Assembly: GCA_034440455.1 (NCBI GenBank)
Contig: JAWXCB010000076.1
Location: forward strand, 1-16,285
From: JAWXCB01 sp034440455
GTDB lineage: Bacteria > Bacteroidota > Bacteroidia > Chitinophagales > CAIOSU01
Direction of reading: 5' to 3'
Length of the DNA stretch: 16,285 nucleotides
The notes under the pieces are model-generated. The model was given only the letters and a program-made list of their open reading frames with translations, was not told the DNA's origin and did no database searches. This document shows, piece by piece, positions 7,169 to 15,195 of this stretch. How positions within the stretch are numbered: the stretch's first letter is position 1; each line of letters begins with the position of its first letter. The translations under genes and the position numbers were made by a program.

Positions 7169-8191
7169 ATGGCTAAAGTTCTCGTTACAGGCGGATGCGG
7201 TTACATCGGTGCGCACACCGTTGTTGATTTGCTCGAAAATAAATTCGAGGTTATTTCGGTTGACAATCTTTCAAGAGGGACGACAAAATATCTTGAGGGA
7301 ATTAAGAAAATCACCGGCAAGGAAATAAAAAATTATGTCATTGACTTGTGCGAGTTGGAAAGAGTGCGTGAAATCTTTGCAAAGCATCCCGACATCACCG
7401 GCATTATTCATTTTGCCGCGTTCAAAACGGTTCCCGAATCGGTTGAACATCCTCTGCGCTATTTTCAGAACAACAATCAATCACTCATTAACCTGCTGAA
7501 GTGCGTGCAGGAATTCAACATTCCCTTCTTTGTGTTCTCTTCTTCCTGCTCCGTGTATGGCAATCCCCCTTCGCTGCCGGTGACAGAAGAAACACCAATG
7601 CCGGAGCCAGAGTCGCCTTATGCGCGCACCAAGCAGATGGGGGAAGCAATGATTCGTGATTTCAGCCGCTCAGTGCCTTCAACAAAATTTATTTCATTGC
7701 GCTATTTCAATCCCGTTGGCGCACATGAGTCGGCAAATATTGGCGAGTATGCCGTAGAGAAACCTGAGAATCTTGCGCCCATCATCACGCAAACTGCAAT
7801 CGGCAAGCGCGAAAAAATAACAGTCTATGGCAGCGATTACAACACGCGCGATGGTTCTTGTGTGCGCGATTACATCCATGTGATGGATGTTGCACACGCG
7901 CATACGCTCGCGCTACAATATTTGATTAATGGAAAAAATCAATCCAACAACGAGGTCTTTAATCTCGGTACGGGTAATGGTGTTTCTGTTTTAGAAGCAA
8001 TCAAAGCATTTGAAAAAGAGAGCGGGGTGAAAGTAAATTATGAACTCGGTCCCAGGCGCAAAGGCGATGTTGAATCCATTTATGCAAATAACACCAAAGC
8101 CCGCAACCTCCTCGGCTGGGTTCCTTCACGCAACATTGATAACATGATGAGCACCGCATGGAAGTGGGAGTTAAAACTGGCGAGGAAATAG
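7169..8191 (+). CDS. galE: UDP-glucose 4-epimerase
   Basis: This 340-residue extended SDR interconverts UDP-glucose and UDP-galactose in the cytoplasm. Its length is the GalE norm. The NAD motif is TGGCGYIGAH (7-16). HFAAFKTVPESV (81-92), SSSCSVYGNP (124-133), and Y151 and K155 in YARTK follow, then RYFNPVGAH (178-186) and VRDYIHVMDVAHAH, all GalE hallmarks. The ATG at 7169 follows an A-rich leader (CAAACCAAAAGAA). With rfbA and the preceding SDR gene it forms a nucleotide-sugar set for surface polysaccharide or glycosylation, though the hairpin between may uncouple expression. Confidence 0.95.
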   Translation: MAKVLVTGGCGYIGAHTVVDLLENKFEVISVDNLSRGTTKYLEGIKKITGKEIKNYVIDLCELERVREIFAKHPDITGIIHFAAFKTVPESVEHPLRYFQNNNQSLINLLKCVQEFNIPFFVFSSSCSVYGNPPSLPVTEETPMPEPESPYARTKQMGEAMIRDFSRSVPSTKFISLRYFNPVGAHESANIGEYAVEKPENLAPIITQTAIGKREKITVYGSDYNTRDGSCVRDYIHVMDVAHAHTLALQYLINGKNQSNNEVFNLGTGNGVSVLEAIKAFEKESGVKVNYELGPRRKGDVESIYANNTKARNLLGWVPSRNIDNMMSTAWKWELKLARK

Positions 8192-8210
8192 CCGGACTCT
8201 TTTCTTCAAA

Positions 8211-8218
8211 TAACTTTG
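8211..8218 (+). promoter_or_regulatory. -7 promoter box for the MATE gene
   Basis: TAACTTTG matches TAnnTTTG exactly and lies 15 bases before the ATG at 8234. This predicts a short leader and argues that the in-frame TTG at 8216, inside the box, is not the start. No clear -33 element is visible. Confidence 0.4.
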
Positions 8219-8233
8219 CTCTCCCTTTTTCCA

Positions 8234-9592
8234 ATGTCCCTTCTCTCCCCCGCATATCAATTAAAAGCAAAAGAAGCGTTCAAAATCGCCCTGCCCATTA
8301 TTGCCGGGCAGTTGGGGCAAATCCTCATGGGCTTTTTCGACACCGTGCAAATCGGAGGTCTCGGGCACGAATACATCGCAGGGCTTGGCTTTGGCAACAA
8401 CCTGTTCTGGATGGTGAACCTGCTGGGCATGGGTATTTTGTTCGCCATTTCCACATTAGTTTCAGAAGCGAAAGGAGAAAATAAACTCTGGAAAGCAGTG
8501 AGCATTTATCGTTCGGGGATGAAAGCGGCAATCGCGCTGTCCATTCTTTTTATGCTCCTCACATTTTTGAGCATGCGCTACATTCACATTTTCGCGCAGG
8601 AAGAAATTGTAAACGAAATCGCGCTGCGCTATTTGCGCTATATCGTGCCCACCGTGTTTTTTATGTTTGTGTTCACCGCATGCAAACAATTTCTTGACGG
8701 CATGGGCAGAACTGCTATCGGCATGTACATCACCATTGGCGGACTCGTGCTGAATGTGTTTCTGAACTGGATTTTGATTTACGGAAAATTCGGAATGCCC
8801 CGCATGGAAATTGAAGGCGCTGCTATCGCCACCATGATTTCACGAGCTGTGATGACGTTTGTCTTTTTGCTCATCATCCGCAGCGACCGCAGCATCCGCG
8901 AATTGCGCGCGCAGGTGAACGCTTCCGGGCAACGGAAAAAAAATTATCTCCCGTCAATTTTGCGTATCGGTATTCCCGCAGGATTACAATTTTTCTTTGA
9001 AGTAGTTGCGTTTCAAATTGCGCACTTCATGAGCGGCTGGATTGGCATCAAAGAATTATCAGCTCATGGCATCGCCATCGGGCTGGCATCCATCACATTC
9101 ATGGTGATCACCGGCATTTCCGCAGCAGGAAATATTCTTACAGGATTTGCTTACGGAGCAAAAGACCGCGAGGGGATTCGCATTGCAGGCAACACGATTT
9201 TCGCGATGACGCTCGGCATAGAAATCATTTTTGCAGCCGTGTTTCTCTTATTCAATAACTTTCTTCCCACGCTCTACACCGATGATGCGGAGTTGATTAC
9301 GCTTGCATCGTCCATGCTGGTGTTTGCCGCGTTGTTTCAAATCAGCGATGGCTTGCAGTCTGCAGCTTCGGGCGCATTGCGCGGCATTCAGGATGTTAGA
9401 ATACCAATGGTGATTGCGCTCTTTTCCTACTGGGGCGTGATGATGCCGTTTTGCTATTTGCTTGCATTTAATACCGATTTAGGATTGGAAGGCATTTGGA
9501 TTGGCTTCATCATCGGGCTGACGGTTGCCTCTGTTTTGTTGCTTGCGCGATTTTGGTGGATGGTCGGAAGGGTGAAGTTTGAGGAAATATAG
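8234..9592 (+). CDS. MATE-family multidrug/sodium antiporter (NorM-like)
   Basis: This 452-residue membrane protein has about 12 hydrophobic segments in two similar halves, the layout and size of MATE exporters, which expel cationic compounds in exchange for Na+ or H+. The first half starts ALPIIAGQLGQILMGFFDTVQIGGLG and the second SILRIGIPAGLQFFFEVVAFQIAHFMSGWIG (quoted loosely as two stretches at about 19-44 and 240-270). Both are the typical MATE helix 1 and helix 7 openings. I chose ATG 8234 over an in-frame TTG at 8216, which falls within a promoter-like box. Although next to sugar genes, it resembles drug exporters more than polysaccharide flippases, so substrate is open. Confidence 0.88.
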   Translation: MSLLSPAYQLKAKEAFKIALPIIAGQLGQILMGFFDTVQIGGLGHEYIAGLGFGNNLFWMVNLLGMGILFAISTLVSEAKGENKLWKAVSIYRSGMKAAIALSILFMLLTFLSMRYIHIFAQEEIVNEIALRYLRYIVPTVFFMFVFTACKQFLDGMGRTAIGMYITIGGLVLNVFLNWILIYGKFGMPRMEIEGAAIATMISRAVMTFVFLLIIRSDRSIRELRAQVNASGQRKKNYLPSILRIGIPAGLQFFFEVVAFQIAHFMSGWIGIKELSAHGIAIGLASITFMVITGISAAGNILTGFAYGAKDREGIRIAGNTIFAMTLGIEIIFAAVFLLFNNFLPTLYTDDAELITLASSMLVFAALFQISDGLQSAASGALRGIQDVRIPMVIALFSYWGVMMPFCYLLAFNTDLGLEGIWIGFIIGLTVASVLLLARFWWMVGRVKFEEI

Positions 9593-9611
9593 AAAGAAGC
9601 AACTGCCTTTA

Positions 9612-9755
9612 GGGCGTTTCAAAAAAAGACGAACCACAAAGAACTCAAAGAAAAAACACAAAGCTCACAAAGCATTGAATTTATTTTCTTTGTGTTTATT
9701 TGTGAAAAATTCTTTGCGTCCTTTGTGGTTAAAAAATTAATTTTTTGAACTGCCC
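9612..9755. repeat. Long nested inverted repeat between convergent genes
   Basis: The convergent gap between the MATE and MFS genes (9593-9791) holds no gene but a palindromic element. The outer arms are GGGCGTTTCAAAAAA (9612-9626) and TTTTTTGAACTGCCC (9741-9755), matching at 13 of 15 positions. The inner arms are about 9632-9663, beginning AACCACAAAG, and 9688-9730, ending CTTTGTGGTT. They pair almost fully, with about 11 extra bases on the right arm. CACAAAG/CTTTGTG units recur inside. Similar ACCACAAAG...CTTTGTGGT elements are, to my knowledge, widespread in Bacteroidota intergenic DNA. It could end transcription from both sides. Confidence 0.8.
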
Positions 9756-9791
9756 TTTAATGACAAAGACCGGTATCCTTTTCAAAAAAAA

Positions 9792-11072
9792 TCAAGCCTC
9801 TGTATCCGGCATTTCCACCAGCTTCCGATAGTTTACTATCATCAGCAGCGCGGATGCGAGGATGAAAACCGCGAGGATGCCGAAACTGTAAATCACATTA
9901 TCGCCCGTGACGAAGAACGCACGTGAAAGCACGAATAAAAATATTAGTCTGATGAAAATACTCAGCGTCATAAACACGCCACCTGTTCGCCCGATGAGTT
10001 GGTTGGGAATGTGATGAAACAAATACGTCATCCGCAGGATGCGCGTACCTGCGTTGCCAAAGCCTTGCACCAATCCGATAGCATAAAACACCGCAAGAGG
10101 AATGTTGAACATACACAGAAAATAAATCGCGCTGATGCAGAGCGACAAGATGATAATCGCAAGCACATTGTTTGTGTTGCGGAACAATGCGCTCACCCCG
10201 ATACCTGCGAATAAACTTCCTAAAGCAAAATACATTTCATAGGAAGCATAGACATCCGCATCACGATTCAAATGATTTTTGATGTAAATCGGGTTAAGAT
10301 AAAAACCGACAACAAGTATCGTGATGAAAATGCAGAACGATGCCGTGCCGAATAAAAACACAAGCGGATGTTGTTTCAGAAAATCAAAGCCGGTGATGAG
10401 CCGTTCCCACACGGAGTTGATTTCAGTATGACGATGCGCCACCGCTTCAAACCTGATTTGCGCGATGAGCAGCGAAGCAATCAAAAAAGTTAGCGCGTTC
10501 AGCAAAAAAATTTCATGCAGTTCCCACGCCTGAATATCAAACCCGATGGGCACGGGAAACCCGAACAGGTTGATATGCCCGCCTTCGGTGCCTTTGTAAA
10601 GAATCGCGCCAAACGCCATTGAAATGGCAGTCGTAGTTTGCCCCTGAATTTCTATCCACGAAATAATTTTTCCGTAATCTTTCGGCTCGGTGATTTCCTG
10701 CGCAAAGGCAAACAGGTTGGGATAGTGAATGCTGTAAACAAAAAACATCGCACCATACACGATGCTCACGAGAAGTATGGGAAGGTGTTCAAAATAAAAA
10801 CCAGACAAAGCGATGGAGCCAAGCACGAATGCGCCCGATGCGCAGGTAGCAAGGAACACGTGCTTGCGGTTGTAGCGGTCAATCAGCGTGCCGCCATACA
10901 ACCCCCACAATAAGGAGAGAAAAGTAATAATCATGCTGATAGTACCAAACTCGCTGGGCATGTTGAGCACATTATTAAAATGCCAAGGAATGGAAATCAT
11001 CGTGATGCCTTGCGCAAAACCCGAGATGGAGTTTGCAGCAAAGAGATAGTTAATGGCTTGGCGGTTTTTCAT
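9792..11072 (-). CDS. Major facilitator superfamily transporter
   Basis: This 426-residue protein has about 12 hydrophobic helices and the MFS motif-A loop between helices 2 and 3 (GGTLIDRYNRKH). The N-terminal half shows SGFAQGITMISIPWHF. The profile suggests an MFS efflux-type carrier, but substrate is unknown. I chose the ATG at 11072, which starts MKNRQAINYLF. A GTG three codons upstream (11081) is possible but adds nothing recognisable. The start follows a purine-rich stretch (GGGGGTGAGG) that belongs to a GC-rich hairpin repeat. The minus strand has eight T residues directly after the stop, which may assist termination. It is divergent from recX. Confidence 0.85.
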   Translation of the reverse strand: MKNRQAINYLFAANSISGFAQGITMISIPWHFNNVLNMPSEFGTISMIITFLSLLWGLYGGTLIDRYNRKHVFLATCASGAFVLGSIALSGFYFEHLPILLVSIVYGAMFFVYSIHYPNLFAFAQEITEPKDYGKIISWIEIQGQTTTAISMAFGAILYKGTEGGHINLFGFPVPIGFDIQAWELHEIFLLNALTFLIASLLIAQIRFEAVAHRHTEINSVWERLITGFDFLKQHPLVFLFGTASFCIFITILVVGFYLNPIYIKNHLNRDADVYASYEMYFALGSLFAGIGVSALFRNTNNVLAIIILSLCISAIYFLCMFNIPLAVFYAIGLVQGFGNAGTRILRMTYLFHHIPNQLIGRTGGVFMTLSIFIRLIFLFVLSRAFFVTGDNVIYSFGILAVFILASALLMIVNYRKLVEMPDTEA

Positions 11073-11088
11073 AAGCCTCACCCCCTAA

Positions 11089-11109
11089 CCTCTCTCCAAA
11101 GGAGAGGGG
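11089..11109. repeat. GC-rich hairpin in the divergent MFS/recX gap
   Basis: CCTCTCTCC (11089-11097) and GGAGAGGGG (11101-11109) pair over nine positions, one a wobble, around an AAA loop. On the left it is preceded by CCTCACCCCCTAA. To my knowledge, elements of the form CCTCACCCC...CTCTCC-AAA-GGAGAG recur between genes in many Bacteroidota. It is G/C-rich against an A/T-rich background and lies 17 bases ahead of the MFS start codon. Confidence 0.65.
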
Positions 11110-11126
11110 AAATGAAGCGTAATAAG

Positions 11127-11134
11127 TACATTTG
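11127..11134 (+). promoter_or_regulatory. -7 promoter box for recX
   Basis: TACATTTG matches TAnnTTTG and lies 40 bases ahead of the chosen recX ATG at 11175, predicting a leader of about 35 nt. Transcription from here would start downstream of an alternative ATG at 11112, supporting the shorter protein. No TTTG is seen at the -33 position. Confidence 0.45.
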
Positions 11135-11174
11135 GGTGTTCACAAAAACGAGGAGCGAAACTACGAAATCACCC

Positions 11175-11648
11175 ATGTCCGCCCGGAAAGCCAATGACAA
11201 ACAACTCGTTGAAAAGATGGAACGCTACTGCGCCTATCAGGAACGCTGCCGCCAGGAAGTGCGACAGAAGGTACGCCTGCTTGGAGAAACAGATGAAGCG
11301 GTTCAACAACAAATTATCGCACAATTAGAAGGAAACAAGTTCATTGATGAAACGCGCTACGCCCGCGCATTTGCGCTCGATAAATTCAATCTGCACGGAT
11401 GGGGCAAAGTGAAAATAGGGCTCGCGCTCAGAGCAAAAGGAATTGAGGAGAAGCCGATTGATGATGCACTTGCAGAAATTAACCAATCGGCTTATGAGCA
11501 AACGCTGAAAAAATTATTGCAAAAAAAACTCACTGCATTGCGCGATGAAAAAGACGCTTTCCAAAAAAAGGGAAAGCTGGCAAATTATCTGATTAGCAAA
11601 GGCTATGAAACTGACCAAGTGTGGTCGCTGCTTGAGAAAAAGATTTGA
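11175..11648 (+). CDS. recX: RecX-family regulatory protein
   Basis: This 157-residue, highly charged, helical protein matches RecX, which binds RecA filaments and limits recombinase activity. Visible signature elements are YCAYQERCRQEVRQKVRLLG (residues about 18-37), KFIDETRYARAFALDKF (about 55-71), LHGWGKVKIGLALRAKGIEE, and a second repeat of the three-helix unit ending KGYETDQVWSLLEKK. I chose the ATG at 11175 because it gives the usual RecX length and lies downstream of a -7 box. In-frame ATGs further upstream (11112 and 10980) would add residues with no RecX similarity, and 10980 lies inside the MFS gene. recA is not in the window. Confidence 0.85.
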   Translation: MSARKANDKQLVEKMERYCAYQERCRQEVRQKVRLLGETDEAVQQQIIAQLEGNKFIDETRYARAFALDKFNLHGWGKVKIGLALRAKGIEEKPIDDALAEINQSAYEQTLKKLLQKKLTALRDEKDAFQKKGKLANYLISKGYETDQVWSLLEKKI

Positions 11649-11692
11649 ATTTTTAGCAACAGAATTCGCCTTTTTTCAAAACAACTAACAAG

Positions 11693-11700
11693 TATCTTTG
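11693..11700 (+). promoter_or_regulatory. -7 promoter box for the alcohol dehydrogenase gene
   Basis: TATCTTTG is a strong TAnnTTTG match 23 bases ahead of the ATG at 11724. A TTTT within the T run at 11671-11676 lies at the -33 distance in place of TTTG. Transcription probably starts near 11706, giving a short A-rich leader. Confidence 0.55.
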
Positions 11701-11723
11701 CCACACAAAAAATCAAAATAGTC

Positions 11724-12875
11724 ATGTACAATCTGAATCAGGCGTATTCTTTTTCATTTCCGGCAAGTATCCGTTTTGGCGTAGGCGTTATTCGCGAGCT
11801 GCCCGCGCATTTAAGAAGTCAAAGGCTGAAAGAGCCGCTCATCGTTACCGACCCCACGGTGGCTGAGTTGGGATTCTTTAAAAAGATTGTGGAAATGCTG
11901 AAGCAGGAAGGATTTGGCGTGACGGTGTTTTCGGATATTTCAAAAAACCCGGTGAAGTCAGATGTCATCAAAGGCGGACAGGCATTTAATGATGCAGAGT
12001 GTGACAGCATCATCGGCATTGGCGGTGGCGCTGCGCTGGATGTGGCAAGAGCCGTTGCCCTTCATGCGTATCACGAGCGTGATTTGTTTGACTATGATGA
12101 TTTGATTGGCGGTGATAAATATGTAACTGAAATCATTCCCTACTTTGTTACCGTTCCCACCACTTCAGGCACAGGCAGCGAAGTGGGGCGCAGCGCAATC
12201 ATTTCCGAAGATGAAAGCAAGAAGAAGCGTATTCTGTTTTCCCCGCGCCTCATGGCGAAGCAAATATTTGCTGACCCGGAACTGACGTATGACCTTCCTC
12301 CCGCAATCACCGCAGCCACAGGCATGGATGCGCTTACGCATAATATGGAAGCGTTTCTCGCAAAAAATTTTCACCCGATTTGCGAAGGCATCGCACTGGA
12401 AGGCATGCACCTTATTGCGAAATCATTGGAGGAAGCAGTGAACAATCCCACGCCAATTTCACGCGCGAAGTTGATGCTCGGCTCAATGATGGGCGCGATT
12501 GCGTTTCAAAAAGGTTTAGGCGTGGTACATTCATTGGCGCATCCGCTTTCTGCGTTGCTCGATACGCATCATGGTTTGGCAAATGCAGTGAACATTCCTT
12601 ACGGCATGAGGTTCAACTATCCCGGTTTTGAAACTCAATTCAAACGCATGGCGCGCAATCTCGAACTTGCAGATGAATCAGGCGAAGGCGTGGTAAACTG
12701 GCTGTTTGAACTGAATACCAAAATCGGCATTCCGCATAAACTCAGCGAAATCGGTGTAAAAGAAGAACATATCGAAACGCTGGCTGACCTTGCCTTTGCA
12801 GATTTTTGTCATCCGAACAATCCGAAGCCGGTGACAAGGGAAGACTTTAAGAAGTTGTATTTGGAAGCGCTGTAA
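11724..12875 (+). CDS. Iron-containing alcohol dehydrogenase
   Basis: This 383-residue protein is a group III metal-dependent alcohol dehydrogenase, which reduces aldehydes or oxidises alcohols with NAD(P). The N-terminal nucleotide-binding domain has GIGGGAALDVARA (98-110), with A103 where most relatives have Ser, and TVPTTSGTGSEV (143-154). The C-terminal helical domain carries the metal ligands at family spacing: D202 and H206 in GMDALTH, H269 in VVHSLAHP, and H283 in THHGLANA. Length and motifs are complete, so it should be active. Physiological substrate is not assignable. It has its own promoter-like box and ends 11 bp from the convergent secreted-protein gene. Confidence 0.94.
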   Translation: MYNLNQAYSFSFPASIRFGVGVIRELPAHLRSQRLKEPLIVTDPTVAELGFFKKIVEMLKQEGFGVTVFSDISKNPVKSDVIKGGQAFNDAECDSIIGIGGGAALDVARAVALHAYHERDLFDYDDLIGGDKYVTEIIPYFVTVPTTSGTGSEVGRSAIISEDESKKKRILFSPRLMAKQIFADPELTYDLPPAITAATGMDALTHNMEAFLAKNFHPICEGIALEGMHLIAKSLEEAVNNPTPISRAKLMLGSMMGAIAFQKGLGVVHSLAHPLSALLDTHHGLANAVNIPYGMRFNYPGFETQFKRMARNLELADESGEGVVNWLFELNTKIGIPHKLSEIGVKEEHIETLADLAFADFCHPNNPKPVTREDFKKLYLEAL

Positions 12876-12886
12876 ATTAAACGCGC

Positions 12887-14607
12887 TCAATACTTAACTA
12901 CCTTCATCACCCGCGTTCCAGCTTTCGTTTTGATGCTCAGGAAGAAAATACCATCGTTCATTTCTTTGAGATCGAAAACGATACCTTGTTGCAAGGCTGA
13001 AGGTGTTGCAGTTTTTTGAAACAATTCTTTACCGACTGAATCATAAAGTTTCAGCATAGCATTGGTCTGGGTGTTCGCAGCTTTTAACGTAATCGTTCCG
13101 TTTGTTGGGTTCGGATACAACTCAAGATTTTGCAGCGCATCACTTTCAATGCCTGTCGGGTCAACAAGCACAACAGTTTTTGAAACCATTTTCGTACAGC
13201 CACTGTCGGTAACAGCAACTTGCACGGTGCCTTGCCCATTGCATTCCAATCTACTTCAATGCTGTTCGTTCCTTGCCCTGAAACAATTACACCATTGTTT
13301 ACGCTCCACGTATAATTCAATCCTGCATTTACACTGTAGGTCGCAGTTTGATTAATTTCTGCTGAATCTGCACCTGCAATTATTCCGGAGTTAATTTGAT
13401 AACCGTCTTGAATCGTGATGGAAGAAATTATCTCGCAGCCGTTTGAATTTGCTATAGTATAGTTATATGTATTTGGAGCCAGCCCCGTAAAAATTCCTGT
13501 ATTGTTTGACATACCGGTTCCAATGGTATAAGTATATGGAGTTGTACCGCCTGCTGCATTCAGGGTAATTGTTCCATTATTCATTCCTGCACAACTTTCA
13601 TCAGTTTTAGTGAATGATGAAGATAGGGTCCCAGTCACATTTACCGTCACCGTATCATTTAATACTACATCGACTCCGTTACAAGTGTAGGTAAGTTCAG
13701 CTCTGTATTGAGTTGTCTCATTCAGACAAACAGATATATCTGCTGTGTTTCCAATTATGTTAGCAGTGGTATCAAGCCAGGTCATTGTCAAATTCGTAAT
13801 TCCATTTGGCGTGAAGCGCCATGCTTCATTGGTTGCAGACCATGAGCCGGTATTTCTTCCGGGAGGCGTAATACCTTTTGTCCCATCTGCATTTTGCAAT
13901 CCTATTACTGCGTTTCCGTCATTCCATGAACTGCATATTGGTTTGTTGGCAATATAGATTTCCACAATATTGGTTGTTTCATACAGAACAATTTGTTGAG
14001 TTGTTCGAAGTGTATCACAACTATACTGAGGCACAGTGCTAAAGTTGACTACAAAAGTTCTGTTAGAAGTGTTTCCGGAAATGAAATAATTGATATTAGC
14101 GGGCGTAGTAAAATAAGGGAATATTGGGATAGGCGCTGTTGCGGTTGGATCAATATCGTGATAAGCGCCATTGATAGAGTTGTTGTAAATACCTCCGGGA
14201 GGAGGACCTGGCACAGGTATGAGACTGTCAAACATCCAGGCGCAAAAACTGCCTTCAAGTGAAGTATCAAAGGAAACCACCCCGTTCATGCCGATAATAG
14301 CTACATCGTACGCGCTATCATAAAAATAAAAACTGAAGGGTAAGCTGATTGCACTTGACCACTGGTCATCAACATTGGAAATCCGTGTGCCTCCTGTAAA
14401 TGAAAATGCCGGAGCATAAGGAATGGAATCTACCGTGTAATTTGTGTTTACACCTGATTGAATGATATTGGTAAGGGTTGTACAATTACTGCAACTTAGA
14501 TTAACATCCGGACCTAAATCAAGAGAGAGGCAGCCGGTAGTTTGCGTCTTACCATTCAAGAAAAGAAAAAGCAACAGTAAATTGAGCGAACCCTTGAGGG
14601 AATACAT
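12887..14607 (-). pseudogene. Frameshifted type IX-secreted surface protein with SprB repeat
   Basis: The gene is one reading frame of about 573 codons broken by a single-base deletion. The first frame (14607 to about 13236) starts with a signal peptide (MYSLKGSLNLLLLFLFLNG). A cysteine-rich, nidogen-like beta domain follows (LPFSFYFYDS, GMNGVVSFDTS, AVIGLQNADG, PGRNTGSWSATNEAWRFTPNG), then a SprB-type repeat (TKTDESCAGMNNGTITL to IANSNGCE) and the start of a PKD-like domain. After VDWNAMG the frame is lost. The remainder continues in the next frame from 13249 to 12887: AVTDSGC, the linker VDPTGIE, and the type IX sorting domain (LELYPNPTNGTITLKA to VMKVVKY). Alignment with the neighbouring paralog, ATTGGACAAGGC against ATGGGCAAGGC, places the lost base at about 13234-13240. 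An intact version would be exported and surface-anchored or released through the Por system. A sequencing error is the main alternative. Confidence 0.85.
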
Positions 14608-14640
14608 TTTGAAAATTTTATTAAAAAAGTTAAACAGAAC

Positions 14641-15195
14641 TTATCGTCTCTCAATCTTTATGACTTTTAGTATTACTGAAGCGTTCATGGTTTTCACATT
14701 CAGAAAATAAACACCATCATTGAGTTCGTTTAAATCTATTGTTATGTCCGATTGGAATCTTTCGGGTTCGTAGGAGTCCTGAATCACTATCCCTCCTATG
14801 GCATTGTATAAGATTAGCGTTCCCTGTGTTTGAATATTTGCTGCTCTTATCGTAATTGTTCCTGTTGTGGGATTAGGATAAAGTTCAATCCCCGGCAAGG
14901 CATTATTTTCAATTCCTGTCGGGTCAATAAGCACAACATTTTTTGAAACACTTTGCGTACAGCCGCTGTCGGTAACGGCAACTTCCAATATGCCTTGTCC
15001 AATGGTGTTCCAATCTACTTCAATGCTATTTGTTCCTTGCCCTGATAAGATTGTTCCGTTTGTTACACTCCATGTACAATTCAATCCCGCGTTCACATTG
15101 TAGCTTGCCGTTTAGTTAATGTCCGCTGAATCCGCGCCAGCAATCATTCCGGTGTTCACTTGATAACCGTCTTGAATTGTAACAGAAGTAATTAT
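14641..15195 (-). pseudogene. 5'-truncated paralog of the type IX-secreted protein
   Basis: Only the C-terminal part remains, about 185 codons, parallel to the tail of the downstream gene. In order it has the end of a SprB-type repeat (ITSVTIQDGYQVNTG), a PKD-like segment (VNAGLNCTWSVTNGT, GTNSIEVDWNTIGQG), the linker LIDPTGIENNAL and a sorting domain (IELYPNPTTGTITIRA to VILKVIKIERR). A TAA at 15112-15114 interrupts the frame where the paralog has Gln (INQTA against IN-stop-TA). Similarity to the paralog stops at about 15195, where the IS begins, so the insertion removed the signal peptide and N-terminal domains. It is very unlikely to yield an exported protein. It lies 33 bp upstream of the other copy on the same strand. 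Confidence 0.85.

Noticed and set aside
8216..8233. TTG start for the MATE gene
   Set aside because: The codon is inside a TAACTTTG promoter-like box and an ATG six codons later gives the normal family length.
9632..9663. CACAAAGAACTCAAAG considered as a second boxA-like or rRNA-leader copy
   Set aside because: The shared CAAAGAAC word is short, and the sequence is fully accounted for as an arm of the inverted repeat.
10980..11174. Upstream extension of recX
   Set aside because: The added residues overlap the MFS gene and hairpin repeat and show no RecX similarity.
12866..12887. AGCGC/GCGCT stem between the convergent alcohol dehydrogenase and secreted-protein genes as a terminator
   Set aside because: Only five base pairs with a 12-nt loop and no T run; too weak to call.
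13062..14262. Plus-strand frames across the secreted-protein gene
   Set aside because: They are shadows antisense to a gene with clear signal peptide and domain order.
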